Source: Saccoglossus kowalevskii
Taxonomy: Eukaryota > Hemichordata > Enteropneusta > Harrimaniidae
NCBI RefSeq assembly: GCF_000003605.2
Contig: NW_003138324.1
Coordinates: 412,029-449,859 of the forward strand
Reading direction: 5' to 3'
DNA: 37,831 nt
Shown: one piece after another, positions 13,001-22,800 of the stretch
Layout: each line of letters begins with the position of its first letter
Position numbering within the stretch: the stretch's first letter is position 1
Program-made: the position numbers and the translations under genes
Notes under the pieces: model-generated
Told to the model about the DNA's origin: nothing
The model's database searches: none
Seen by the model: the letters and a program-made list of their open reading frames with translations, nothing else

Positions 13001-13902
13001 AGATACAGGAAAGTCATGGGTCAAAGACCAGCAGGATTATGATCTGAACAAGTATCACTTGTTTAATCTAAAGCAATGTACTGTTTTTTCAGATATTTTA
13101 GTCTCAATTTACATATATACATATCAAATAAAATATGTTATTTGTCTCAAAATAATTATATATATTTATTGGTATTTTCCACATTTTGCTTCTGACATGA
13201 TATAGCATTTTTATTAGGAAATCATGATCAGCGCATTCCCTAAACGTGACAAACTTAAACAGTCTGTAATATTTCAGATCAATGACAACTTAGCACAACA
13301 GCAAATATGACGAATTCGAACCATGTGTTTGTACTTCTCTACAAATGTCTATGACCTCACCAGCATAATATTTATGAGTCTACTGGCACTTATGCAAAAC
13401 TAAAAATTAAATAGTTTCCAATCAACAATATAGCGCTGAACAACTGTAAGCAACCTTCCTCCCACACACACCAAATAGAAACAAATCCACGCCTTTCCTT
13501 CGGGCATTTTGTAAGACTTTTTTTGCAAGTAATGTTAAACAGTTATATTAAAACAAATGATTCGTGAACGTTTCCTTTGTCCGCCAAAAACGGCTTATTT
13601 ACAATCTCTAGTAATCACGTTTTGGATCGCCAGTCACTTTATCTTTAGGTAAGAAAATGTTCATTCATGTAAATGACAGTGAAAGGAAGGCGAGCGATGT
13701 TTTGTTCAGAGCTGATTTCTCCGCATGCTGTGCGCATCTTGTTAAACACGGCTATCCGTGAACAGTAACCAGTCACAACGAAACGCTTTGACAAGTTACT
13801 TTCTACAACCACAAAAAATATCTCAACAAATCAATAAATCTTACCTATGAAAGGGAACAATGATATCCCTAGGAGGAGTGATATAATGTGTACAAACTTC
13901 AT
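1015..13902 (-). CDS. Thr-rich mucin-like secreted or membrane protein, 5' part (3 exons, partial)
   Basis: Three minus-strand exons join in phase: 13902-13845 (58 nt), 4500-3098 (1403 nt) and 1098-1015 (84 nt), giving 515 codons with no stop. Exon 1 starts MKFVHIISLLLG and is a hydrophobic signal peptide; the splice creates IGNA-DGE, a good signal-peptidase site near residue 22. Exon 2 is low-complexity Thr/Gln/Asn/Ala sequence: three 16-residue repeats of the type TRNTMSPPVGYQTMLG, then many DTTQSA/INTTQLA heptads, then a Ser/Thr/Pro-rich tail. Many N-T-T sequons and dense Thr suggest N- and O-glycosylation. Donors are GTAAG, GTAAGT and GTGAGT; the exon 2 acceptor is TTTTTTCTAG. The last visible exon reads ILVPPSIDKDDLTTEQ and ends in phase 0, so the gene continues past the left edge. 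No family is recognised: it could be a mucin, a glycocalyx protein or a single-pass receptor whose membrane domain is outside the window. Confidence 0.72.
1330..1800. repeat. Diverged fragments of the CGGCCAT interspersed family
   Basis: ATGGCCATCAGTCGGCCATT near 1361 and a segment with AAGTTTGAATGAAATTGG near 1694 resemble units in the elements at 9100-9786 and 24900-25475. They are too decayed to give boundaries. Confidence 0.45.
1583..1610. repeat. (TATTG)n pentanucleotide microsatellite
   Basis: About five and a half copies of a 5-bp unit lie in intron 2 of the mucin-like gene. Confidence 0.85.
1871..2471 (+). mobile_element. Helitron-like element with 3.3 tandem 157-bp units and 3' hairpin
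   Basis: The anchor TATCAAAGCAAT occurs at 1872, 2029, 2186 (one extra A) and 2346: periods of 157, 157 and 160 bp. The fourth unit is cut at about 2392. The tail carries CACGGACGACGACGACAG, then a hairpin at 2441-2467: CTCCGCT-CGAC, loop AAA, GTCG, a 2-nt bulge AC, AGCGGAG. CTAAC follows. A single decayed unit lies at about 5685-5810. The 5' end of the element is not defined. Confidence 0.65.
3098..4500 (-). CDS. Large repeat exon of the mucin-like gene
   Basis: This is an open frame of 1403 nt bounded by a TTTTTTCTAG acceptor and a GTAAGT donor. Between about 3540 and 3960 it is a coding minisatellite: 21-bp units alternate as 42-bp pairs (DTTQSA and INTTQLA types). A second array of 48-bp units lies at about 4175-4320. 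The antisense strand is also open through the minisatellite, a by-product of the repeat having no stops in several frames. Confidence 0.8.
4829..5030. mobile_element. MITE family A, intact copy (202 bp)
   Basis: The ends are inverted repeats starting TACTGT: TACTGTTAAATACTTTATTTT at the left, and ACAGTAAAATACTTTATTTT-type sequence on the reverse strand at the right (14 bp of the core perfect). The inverted similarity continues inward through GGAATTTATTTTCGCTGAA. No target duplication is clear. Other copies are at 15351-15743 and 19375-19475. Confidence 0.75.
5446..5600. mobile_element. MITE family B (TTTGCTCTATTA ends), copy 1
   Basis: The left end TGTTATTTGCTGTATTAG and the right end CTACTAATAGAACTAATACA form imperfect inverted repeats. 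The inside shares AAAATCACATTTGCTGTAT with the copy at 22480. Confidence 0.55.
5685..5810 (+). repeat. Single decayed copy of the 157-bp unit
   Basis: ATATCAAAGCA at the start and TCACGAAATGAACAAATCTG at the end match the array at 1871-2392, with a diverged middle. Confidence 0.5.
9100..9786 (+). mobile_element. Helitron-like element with CGGCCAT units and 3' bulged hairpin
   Basis: Two units (TATGTGCCAAATACGAATG near 9118 and its repeat near 9538; GGCTGTCAATCGGCCAT near 9188 and GGCTGCCAGTCGGCCAT near 9602) are followed by CACGGACGG and a hairpin at 9750-9784: AGTCCCCGTT, bulge CT, CGGAC, loop TTC, GTCCG, AACGGGGACT. CTAA follows. A tRNA-derived SINE interrupts it at 9270-9532. Confidence 0.6.
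9270..9532 (+). mobile_element. tRNA-derived SINE, 263 bp, with 8-bp target duplication
   Basis: The pol III A box is TAGCATAGTGG (9282-9292) and the B box AGTTCAAATCC (9325-9335). The body includes AATGCGACTT, TTGGGTAAGGTCC and GACCGAGCCTGGTTGACG. It is flanked by ACATGTAT at 9262-9269 and 9533-9540. Removing it restores a continuous unit of the host element. A 5'-truncated relative is at 21475-21614. Confidence 0.8.
13845..13902 (-). CDS. Signal-peptide exon of the mucin-like gene
   Basis: The ATG is at 13902-13900. The 19 codons plus one base encode a short basic start (MK) and a long hydrophobic core ending in LFPFI. The exon ends in phase 1 at a GTAAG donor, which matches the phase-1 start of the exon at 4500. 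The exon is too short for ORF searching alone; the support is the exact phase match and the cleavage site it creates. Confidence 0.7.
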
Positions 13903-14531
13903 AATGCACAGTTTTTGTTTGCTGTCATTCAAGAAGTGGAGAGTTCACTGCCCGACACCACTTCTCTTTCTCCAGCGCGACGCTCTGACTTCACAGGGCG
14001 GGCAAGCCAATGTCAGATCAGATGGATGCACGAAATACTCTAAGTCAACACGTCAATCCTAATCGGAGACAACACCAGTTTGGTTCACACAATCAAATGC
14101 TACGTCTTATAAACTCTCTAAAATTATTCCACTGCAGAACCGTTATTTCAGAAATAGAAATATGTGAAAGATTACAGCACACTGTTGACACCAAGAGCGT
14201 CCACGCCCGAAATGAGCCGAGACTTCACATGCGCACATGGATGTACGAGGAGTCAAATTTCACTTTCCTACACCCGCTTTCAGTGCAACTCTCACTACAT
14301 CAACTCGTTACATGCAAAGAAATTTTGCTTTCGTTTCCTCATTCAATAAAAATTGAGTGCTATTTTCAGATCTTATTCAACTTCAACCGTCCGTGCCAAA
14401 CTTCGGCGACGAATAACTATAACGAATTTGACTCCGGGATCCCGGACGACTTGATAAGAGATGACGGTTTATGTATTTATTTGGATCACGTGAAACTGCA
14501 TGTGATGAAAAGGATGGAACAACTCATCACT

Positions 14532-15108
14532 GTTTCTATGGTAACGATAGACTGTCGCCTTTCCCCTTTCCACATGCACAGAACTTCATTAAAAAACTGT
14601 TATAGTAATCCACTAGAGCAATGAAATATCAAATAATTTCAAAACAGTATTGTTCACGCCACAGCTGTATTTCAGGAACTATCTCTGACCATAATGCACT
14701 ACACACAGTCGAAGAAGAGTTTATACAAGCTAGAATGTGATTGGCCATTGAAGGGAGGTCAATGTGACTGAAGTATTTCTTGAAATAACAATGAGTTCAA
14801 ATTTGGAAAAGCTCCAACACCATAGTTACTTTTTTGATATTAATTTTCCCACCTCAAACTTATTATTCATTCAAATTTCCAATGCAAGTATAATGAAGAT
14901 AAATATATTCCTGCACGATGACATGTTACCATGGTAACAAAAAGGAAGTCAGTGTCTACAGAAGTAAAATGAGCCGTTGTTTGTTGATGTAAACACCAGT
15001 ATAACCATACATATGAAGGTTGAGGGGATATGTACAACATATGTATACTACTTTTATCAACAAATTCTGATAAATAGATTACTTTTTTAACATTGTTGCC
15101 ATGACAAC
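14532..15108. promoter_or_regulatory. Cluster of three RFX X-box-like motifs
   Basis: GTTTCTATGGTAAC (14532-14545; right half perfect), GTTACCATGGTAAC (14925-14938; perfect palindrome fitting GTTRCCATGGYAAC) and GTTGCCATGACAAC (15095-15108; one mismatch) lie 630-1205 bp upstream of the mucin-like start codon. RFX factors bind such sites and drive ciliary genes in animals. A single GTTGCCATGGAAAC lies farther away at 18046-18059. Confidence 0.55.
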
Positions 15109-15350
15109 ACTTCAAATAACATTTCTGAAATTGCATAAACAAAACTTTACCCAATCCATGAATGAAAATGTACAAGTAACTATACTTAGTGCAACAAATG
15201 TACTTCAATTGGCCAATAGAAACCTCTCATCTCAGTTTGAGTTGTGAAATTTATAAAAATGAAGGGAATGCTTTTTTTATGAGTAAAAAATCCATTTTAA
15301 CTATACATGTTGAAATTGTAACAAAAAATAATCAAGTTTGGTGCTTCTTA

Positions 15351-15743
15351 TACAGTACAAAACTTAATTTTCACTTGTAATTTATTTTTGCTGAAGGGAT
15401 GATTCAGTGAAAAAAAATCCAGCCTTATTTCCTATGTTTTACATTCAACTCATTCAAAATCAGTGAAATTAAACTCTGTACAAAACACCCAAGAAGACTT
15501 TTCAGTGAAAAATAATTCCAGCTAAATAAAAGTATTTGGAAAGAGTTTCTTTTGTACCCTCCATCCCTAACCCTACCCTCCAGAACCCCCCCCCCCCATT
15601 TAATTGTTCATGCCCCTCCTAAGGACATCTATAGTTATTTAGAGGGGGCATATACAAATGAATTGGGTAACTAGGAGTGAGTGTTAGAGTTAGGGTTAGG
15701 GATGGGGGGTACAAAAGGAACTCTTGCCAAGTATTTCACAGTA
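15351..15743. mobile_element. MITE family A, copy 2, split by MITE C
   Basis: Matches the copy at 4829-5030 along its length, including TTTATTTTTGCTGAAGG, CAAAACACCCAAGAAG and AATAATTCCAGCTAAA. Its 3' tail is interrupted after AAGTATTT at 15537 and resumes as CACAGTA at 15737. Confidence 0.75.
15538..15728. mobile_element. MITE family C, 191 bp, nested in family A, 8-bp target duplication
   Basis: Long inverted repeats: GGAAAGAGTTTCTTTTGTAC at the left and GGCAAGAGTTCCTTTTGTAC on the reverse strand at the right, continuing through CCATCCCTAACCCTA. AAGTATTT is duplicated at 15530-15537 and 15729-15736. An 8-bp duplication is typical of hAT elements, though the GG ends are not the usual hAT termini. 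It contains a poly-C run near 15585-15597. Confidence 0.8.
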
Positions 15744-16917
15744 GTACTAATGTTGCTTAGAACCGATGAAGCCAATAACAGAAAAACAATACTTCAGCAC
15801 AGACAATGGTACAAACTGTGGTTAAAAAAAAGTCATTTGATGTACAATGAAAATTAATTTGCAATGAAAATTAATTTGAGATAAAGCAATAATTAGTGTC
15901 AAATTATTCACAGGATATAATGTTGAACATGTGTATAGCCACCACAAAAATCTCTAATGATTTGTATTCATTGACAATGTCTACAGTGCCATAAACATTT
16001 TACTGTGATTGAAAATGCAGTCATACCTGAACCTCAACCAAAAATATTATTCTTACTCAAATTACTGAATCTATATATAATTTTTTTTTTTTAGGTGGAA
16101 TGTCAGCAAAAGTTGTTTCACACTAATACAATATCTTGCCGAGCAATCACTCAAAGATGTCAGGGTAATGAGCTGACATAGTTTAAAAATCCACTAAAAG
16201 AAAATGGGAAAGTACCGGTAATGAAAGTAAATCAACAATATTTACAAAGTGATAGTAAAAAATACAAATAATTAGAGATTTAAATAAAAGGGTAACAAAG
16301 TTCAAATCAGAGGGGTAAATAGACTTTGTTTGGAATGATGTCTGTACCCCATGCTATAAAATAAAGCACCAAATTATTCAGTACATGCAGACCCTTGACC
16401 AAACTGAATGTAAATACTATATAGAAAATCAAATTGATTTTATAATGATAGACAATCATTGTTGTAACTATACCAAAAAGGTCATTTACTGCTTGGAGAA
16501 ACATTTTTAAAGGTCTGAAAATGTGTGTTCTCTGATAAAGATTCAGCATAAGAATGTAAGTAATGCGATCTGTTTATGAATTAAGATAGCATGGTGAGTG
16601 ATTTAACCAAGTACATGACCTTCGGCTTTCATTTAGGTTATCTCTTCACAGTTCACTGTAAATAGTGTTAATAAACTGTGTCTTATTTCTTGCTCTTATT
16701 ATGTAGATTAATTATCGTTTGATTATGTTCAATTCAAAAATTAATAATGTCAAAGTTTATTGTTAAGTGTAGGCTGGGTTGAATTGATTTTTGTTATAGC
16801 AGTGTTTTTTTTACAACACAATAGTGTTACCGTATATACGTATTGATAATGAAGTTTTTTTGTGTGCAAAGAAATGAAATCATAGTAAAGTATGAATGAA
16901 TTAATCACATTAATCAC

Positions 16918-17103
16918 ACTAACGAGATGACCATAAGAAATTCTAGGGGGGAGATAAATATGTACAAATTTGCTGTCACTTAGATTTTTTTCATGAAGAT
17001 GGTGGTGTAAATTCTCATGCTTCTATCAAATGTTCGTAGGTTATATTTTTTAATTTTTACTCCAAATTTACACCCCATAGTTTCTAATGATCAACCCCTG
17101 ATG
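16918..17103. mobile_element. MITE-like inverted-repeat element (family D)
   Basis: The left end GATGACCATAAGAAATTC (then GGGGGG) is roughly the reverse complement of the right end CACCCCATAGTTTCTAATGA (then TCAACCCC). A related end, CCCCCATGATTTCCAATGGT, lies near 28684 in NOL9 intron 1. Confidence 0.45.
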
Positions 17104-17736
17104 AAACTATTTCATCCAGTTCAAATCACCCACAATATAAACAACTATTTATAAAATGTGACATACACAGCCACCACCCATCCTCCATTCAAATCTTTCC
17201 TCAAAACAGCAGTATTGTACTTAAATTGCCAGTTATATAATTGTCATAATACATAATGCTTAATCCTAAGGAATTCTCTTTTGCCCTGATGCAGCATTCC
17301 ACGGGAATTCAATTTTTTGATGCTTTCCATACCACTTCAGAAGATGACAGATGGAGGGTGTTACCAATAGCAACAGGGCGAAACCCAAGTCTGTAGATTC
17401 AGTGTTTGGTTACTGAACTCCAGTCAGCAATGATGATGAGACAGAAACAGCTGCTTACAACACACAGCTTGGCACAGCTGAAAAGTTAAAGCATTTCTTA
17501 TTTTATAACCTGAGTTAAGTTGGTAAGAGACAAGAAAGCAAGACTCCCAGACAGGGCTTTGACAAATGCAACATCTTTAATTGCATGTTGTGCCATTCTG
17601 ATGGTATGAAAACTTTCCAGATTTTGAAAATTTACACTATCATTCATCAAGGCCAATGAAGTATGCTGTCTTTCTTCAAATACATGTACATTGATCAAAA
17701 TAATGAATTCTGAAAAAATACAAAACCATGTACATA

Positions 17737-17885
17737 CCATATTTGCTCTATTACAGGGGCATCTTAAATAGATGCTCACTAAAATTGAAAATTTCTTGTT
17801 TACTGAATCCTAACAAATATTATTTATTTTGGACACATGTTATTCATACAAGCTAATGTGCTACTAATAGAGCAAATACTGTGTC
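17737..17885. mobile_element. MITE family B, copy 2 (both ends present)
   Basis: ATATTTGCTCTATTACAG at the left and CTAATAGAGCAAATACTGTG at the right are inverted repeats about 150 bp apart. Confidence 0.65.
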
Positions 17886-19374
17886 TGCAACGACTTGAGA
17901 AAATATTTCAAGTCTTGCCAAAATTATTATTTTGTGACCAAGTTCATTAGACGTATATAATTCAAAACGTGATGTTATGCACTATTTGAAATATGAAAAA
18001 CCTGATTTGACATAATTATCTTGTGAAGTGATAATTGAATAATTGGTTGCCATGGAAACATCCAGAGGTAAAATAGCAAGGTATACAAATGTTTGGCTAT
18101 TTAATCATTATCTAATGGGACAGCTTCACATACATGTATCTGTGTAAAAGTTCATTCAACTATTGAAACAAACATAAAACTCCTTTTAAATTATATTTTT
18201 CACCCTTTAGCAACTGAAGTTTTCATTATTTCCGTAATAAAATATTTGCCCTGGCAAGAGTTCAACAAACTTGTGTTTTTTGATGCAAAAGTTTTAACGG
18301 GGTAATTAAATCATAAGCAATTCAATTGAATCAATAATGACATTCATGATATGCATAAAAAACTTCCATCACCTTTATACTACTTTTTGTGCAGTTAATC
18401 TGTGATTTATAATTCAGTACATTTTCCCAACTCATAAAATATGTTATCTTGTTGCAGCACTAAACCCTCCAACTCACTCTTTATATCTGATGGTGACCTG
18501 TGAAACATGGCAATTATTTATTTCTGTACTAGTCTTAAAGCATTAGAGACCTTATATTAGGGGTTAGGCAATTCAATCTGCATGGATAGATTACGGACTG
18601 GTAATAATTCAAAAGTTGAGAAAGAACATCAATGAAGGATAAATATGATATTGAATATATAGTGACATGGACACGTGCTAACAAATTTGACCTCTACTTG
18701 ATCTCTGTGGTCCACCCAGACATCAGTTTATGGTCTATATTACCACACATCTTTTTTTTTTATTTACATTCCAACAATGAGCCTACATGTAGTTGGCTGA
18801 CCTTTGACCTGATGTCACAAGTGGATATTTGACTCAAATCGGTATGTTCAAACTGTACCACGCAGGGAAAAGGGCAAACAACAAACCTATCAGTCCTATA
18901 TTTTTGGATCACCAGCCTCGGTGTAAAACTGCATATTTCTTATGACCTCAACAGTAGATTCAGTGGAGTTACCTAAGCAGACCCTGGCAATGTAAAGATC
19001 AAATTTCAAATGTCAGCCATACAAAAAAAAACAAAAGTTTTTAAATAATGTACCTATGGTGGCGCCACATATCACTACCAAAGCTGACCAATGAATGAGC
19101 CTGACCATGAGTGTTGTGGAAGTGCAAGATTAGACAAGCAATCAAATGGAATTACCAGTACAGGTAATGAAACCCATGTGAGTGGGTGGAGTGAGCCTTG
19201 TTTAATTCCCTGATGAGTATACTTCCCTAAAATCATAATACTGTACATAAGTAATCAATTTACTGTCTAGCTACATGTATAGAAGATCCTGCTTGCCTAT
19301 TTATTTACCTAAATACATCCCATGGGAACTGCCATTATTGCAGCTACAATGTTGGAAAGGATATACCTGAACGT

Positions 19375-19475
19375 TGAATGTAAAATATAGGGGAAAAGGT
19401 TTACTGAATTTTATTTTCATTAATTCATTCCTCCAGTGAAAATTAATTTCAAGAGAAAATGAAATATTTTAAGTG
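19375..19475. mobile_element. MITE family A, copy 3, half element in reverse orientation
   Basis: GAATGTAAAATATAGGGG and the following ACTGAATTTTATTTTC match the reverse complement of 4829-4930. Only one half is present. Confidence 0.6.
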
Positions 19476-19874
19476 AGTAAATTTAGAATTCATCTACATT
19501 AGAAAAATGGCCACTCTGAATATTTTATATTAATAATAACATTTGGGGGAAAAGCGTGGGGGGCGGGGGAGACAGTGGCAAACCAGGATTATTAAAGTTC
19601 TAAAAGTAATGTCCCCATTACATTTTTGAATCAACAATTACTAATTTAATAAGAATAAATCTTTTTGCATCCTTAGAAATACAGTTTCTATTGGTTGACT
19701 ACAATCAAATGTTGACTAATTAGTTGAATAGAATAGAAGTCATTGCTTCAATTGTTTTCAAACATAGTAGATTGATGTATGTTTATATGCATGCCCCCCC
19801 CTCAAGTTAAGTGATTATTAACATTTTTTTTTACATTATTTTGTGAATTAATATTACACATTAAAGAATTCGAC

Positions 19875-19880
19875 TTTATT
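19875..19880 (-). terminator. Candidate NOL9 poly(A) signal overlapping the stop codon
   Basis: On the minus strand the stop reads TGAATAAAG: AATAAA begins with the last base of TGA. Cleavage 15-25 nt downstream would give an extremely short 3' UTR. Another AATAAA lies near 19300 and may be the real signal. Confidence 0.35.
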
Positions 19881-22800
19881 CATTTTTTAACTTGACTTGT
19901 TTTCCTTAATAAATTTCTTCGTATCTTCACTGCACCCGATCCAGTAACAGAGTAAGAGAATTTTGATATGACGTATGGTACATCAGTATCATAAGATTCC
20001 TGTCAAATAAAAATATAGAGATGCATTGGCAGGTTGCACTGAGTGTTTTTAAAATACAATAAAACTTTCCTTACAATAATATTTCACACATTTATCATAT
20101 ACAAATGTATCTGTATGTGGGGCTTGTTGTTGTCTTGTCATTCACAGTTGTAGACAATTTATGCAGAATCTTTTATTCAATATGCTATTAGCATGGAGGT
20201 ATCTGTCTTTTACCTCCATGGTATTAGTCACCAAATCTCTAAATCTATATCAAGGGTAAAGCCTACCTTAATAGGATATTTAAATTCAAAATATGATACA
20301 ATTGCATGTTACAAATGTATTTCCAAGATGGCCGACGTTTTTCAAAGTTCATACAGAGAAAGTTTCAATCATTTTCACTAACTGGCTCAGTTCTTGGCTT
20401 CTCACACCAAGTGGTTGGATTGGGAAGACGTATAATCCTAAGGCATATCGCAAAGTAAATGTATACACTCAGAGAGCACACAATCATATTGATCTCCACT
20501 ATGCATTTGTCCATATTTGGGCTGTACTAGTCTTAATGCAAAGATGTGTAAACACACAAGCAAATAGAAAGATGTCCATTAGGGGAATAGAAATAGAGAT
20601 CCAACTCAGGAATTATATTTGCATACTCGTGTATATTACAATCTTTATCACAATTAACACCTTTTCATTTCAAAACAGGAACCCATTTTGATTGAAGGTT
20701 AGAAAGTAGAATCCCTAGACTATATAAACCCTATTACCTAGCTGTATTACTAGACTGTATTTTTTTATGATGTACATTATGGACATATTGTTCATACCTG
20801 TAACAGTACATCATTTGGTAGAGTCATATCACCTTTCAAAAATGTAGTCACATGACCTAGTTCCACAGATGACACTGGAGTCAACATATAAAACAACTTC
20901 CTTTTGGGGTCAATTCCTCTGATAACACCTATGAAAAATTAAACAATTGAAAAATACACAAAAGAACTTATGTACTAAGAAGCTAGATGATACCAACACA
21001 AACTTAAATGCACAATATATATGCCAACATCAAGATACTTTTCATAAAATAAATCTGCATTATTTTTCTATTAATAATTTTTTTTATTTAGGCCAAATAC
21101 CAAAAAGAAATCATAGAAAGATACAAGAAAATGTGGGAAAAATTTACACTGATCAATTGAGAAGACCTTTTGTCATGGTATACAAGTACTACAAAAAATA
21201 CAGTGGGAATTAACTACCGGTAGCACCTCAAAAATAAAGTGAGTTAAATATATCATGTGTTTGAATACAAAGTCACTTGAGATTATTCTCACTAAAGAAT
21301 CATTTCTGCTCACCCTAAAGCTAAAAACACAAAAAGCTGAAATTATAACAGATAACTTTGATTACATAGTAATCACTTGTCATTTCAGTGAAAAAAATAC
21401 ATCTTGCAATCTACACATACACACTGTTCAGTTACAACAATGCCAGGATACAACATTTACCTCCATAGCAAATAATATTATTCACTAATGAATGCGACTT
21501 CCCTACTAATAGAGGGGAACCTTGGTTAAGGTCCGCAGGTGCTGTGTTCGACCGAGCCTGGTTGACGGCAGGATAGCACATTTAAATTGCCATTTGATAC
21601 AGAGATGGCCACACAGCCCTGTCATGTAGTCCTAAACATGAATATGGCTTCTGTGGGAAAATGCACTATGTGTCAGCACTTGCAATTTGCGCATAAAAAA
21701 AAAGCCAGGAGAGACAACAGTGACATTCAATGTCCTGAACTGTCGCTGGGCACAAAAACAGTTTAAAAAAAAAAAAAATAATATCAGAAAAGCAATCCAT
21801 ATGCATACATTTAACATGCATACAGTGAATGCCATAAAACTGGGGACATTATAAATGTTTATTACATATAATTTCTATAAATCAAAATGGCTGTAATATC
21901 ATCATGAATTCTTATAAATATTAATGAGTTACTTCATTACTTAATTCAAGTTGGCAGTTGTGGTAGCTATACCACGTGAAGGCCTGTGCATACACTATGG
22001 CTGTAAACAATGCTGAGCTAAGTAATTACTAAACACTATTAAATTTGAATAAAGGTGATTCTATATTTACAAATTTCTATAAATATGTTTATAAACTAAG
22101 TTACAGCTTTCTGCCCTTCACTGTAATATCACAGCGCCCCCTGCATGTACACAATAATACTTATCGTATTGTATCATATCGTATCGTATCGTATCGTATC
22201 AATATATCATATCATATCATATCATATCATATCATATCATATCATACCATATTATATATCATACAATATGGATTCAGGATCCAAGATTCTGCCTGTTTCT
22301 AATAAATATAACAATATAACACTGCATGTTCTTATCAGAGAAAACAAAGTACTGATTAACTCACCCAAACCAACACATCTAGATATTGGAGTGAACTCAA
22401 AGAAAGAAGGAACGTTTGTATCATTCTTATGTACCATCTAAAAATAAATAGAAATAAAATTACTGTAGTAACAGCTACTGTATTTGCTCTATTACAAGCG
22501 CATCTCCACCAAGAAGCACATATAAACCCAAAATCACATTTGTTGTATCCTGAATCACATCTATAGACACTGTAATTTACGTAAGAATATGTGTAACACA
22601 CAATGTCATTTGTCATATTTACCAACATTTATTCACACAATTCAAACGTAATACAGTTTTATATCCTTATTCATCAAATGTTACAGTCAATTGTTACAAC
22701 AGAACCTCAAATAAAATATTGTCTCAAATGTTGATACACTTCATCTGTCATTGGTTTCTAGTTTTCATTGAAATCAAGATGGCTATCAATTTTTGATTCA

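Larger units (their letters stand above)
4501..13844 (-). other. Mucin-like gene intron 1 (9.3 kb)
   Basis: Apart from the elements listed separately (4829-5030, 5446-5600, 5685-5810, 9100-9786) this is plain AT-rich sequence with short open frames that show no conserved protein and no convincing splice pairs. Positions 6260-6430 hold a decayed interspersed repeat; 5900-6250 and 9800-13800 show nothing I can name. A short cassette exon could be missed. Confidence 0.5.
13903..19879. other. Intergenic region between the mucin-like gene and NOL9
   Basis: No conserved coding sequence is recognised. It holds the X-box-like motifs, MITEs at 15351-15743, 16918-17103, 17737-17885 and 19375-19475, and AT-rich filler. 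A 204-codon open frame at 14010-14624 shows no recognisable domain and is not annotated. Confidence 0.55.
20929..22364 (-). other. NOL9 intron 10
   Basis: It contains the truncated SINE (21475-21614), the pentanucleotide microsatellite (22164-22260), a CTCF-like motif (22131-22147) and otherwise AT-rich sequence. Confidence 0.6.

Noticed and set aside
14010-14624. 204-codon plus-strand open frame
   Set aside because: No recognisable domain or biased composition; it overlaps the X-box-bearing upstream region of the mucin-like gene, and no splice partners are seen.
14867-15208. 113-codon minus-strand open frame
   Set aside because: No similarity to known proteins and no splice context; it covers the X-box motifs.
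15560-15720. CCCTAACCCTA tracts resembling telomere repeats
   Set aside because: They are the inverted ends of MITE family C, too short and in opposite orientations, so not an interstitial telomere.
20293-20691. 132-codon plus-strand open frame in NOL9 intron 11
   Set aside because: Antisense to an intron, no domain, and composition like the surrounding AT-rich sequence.
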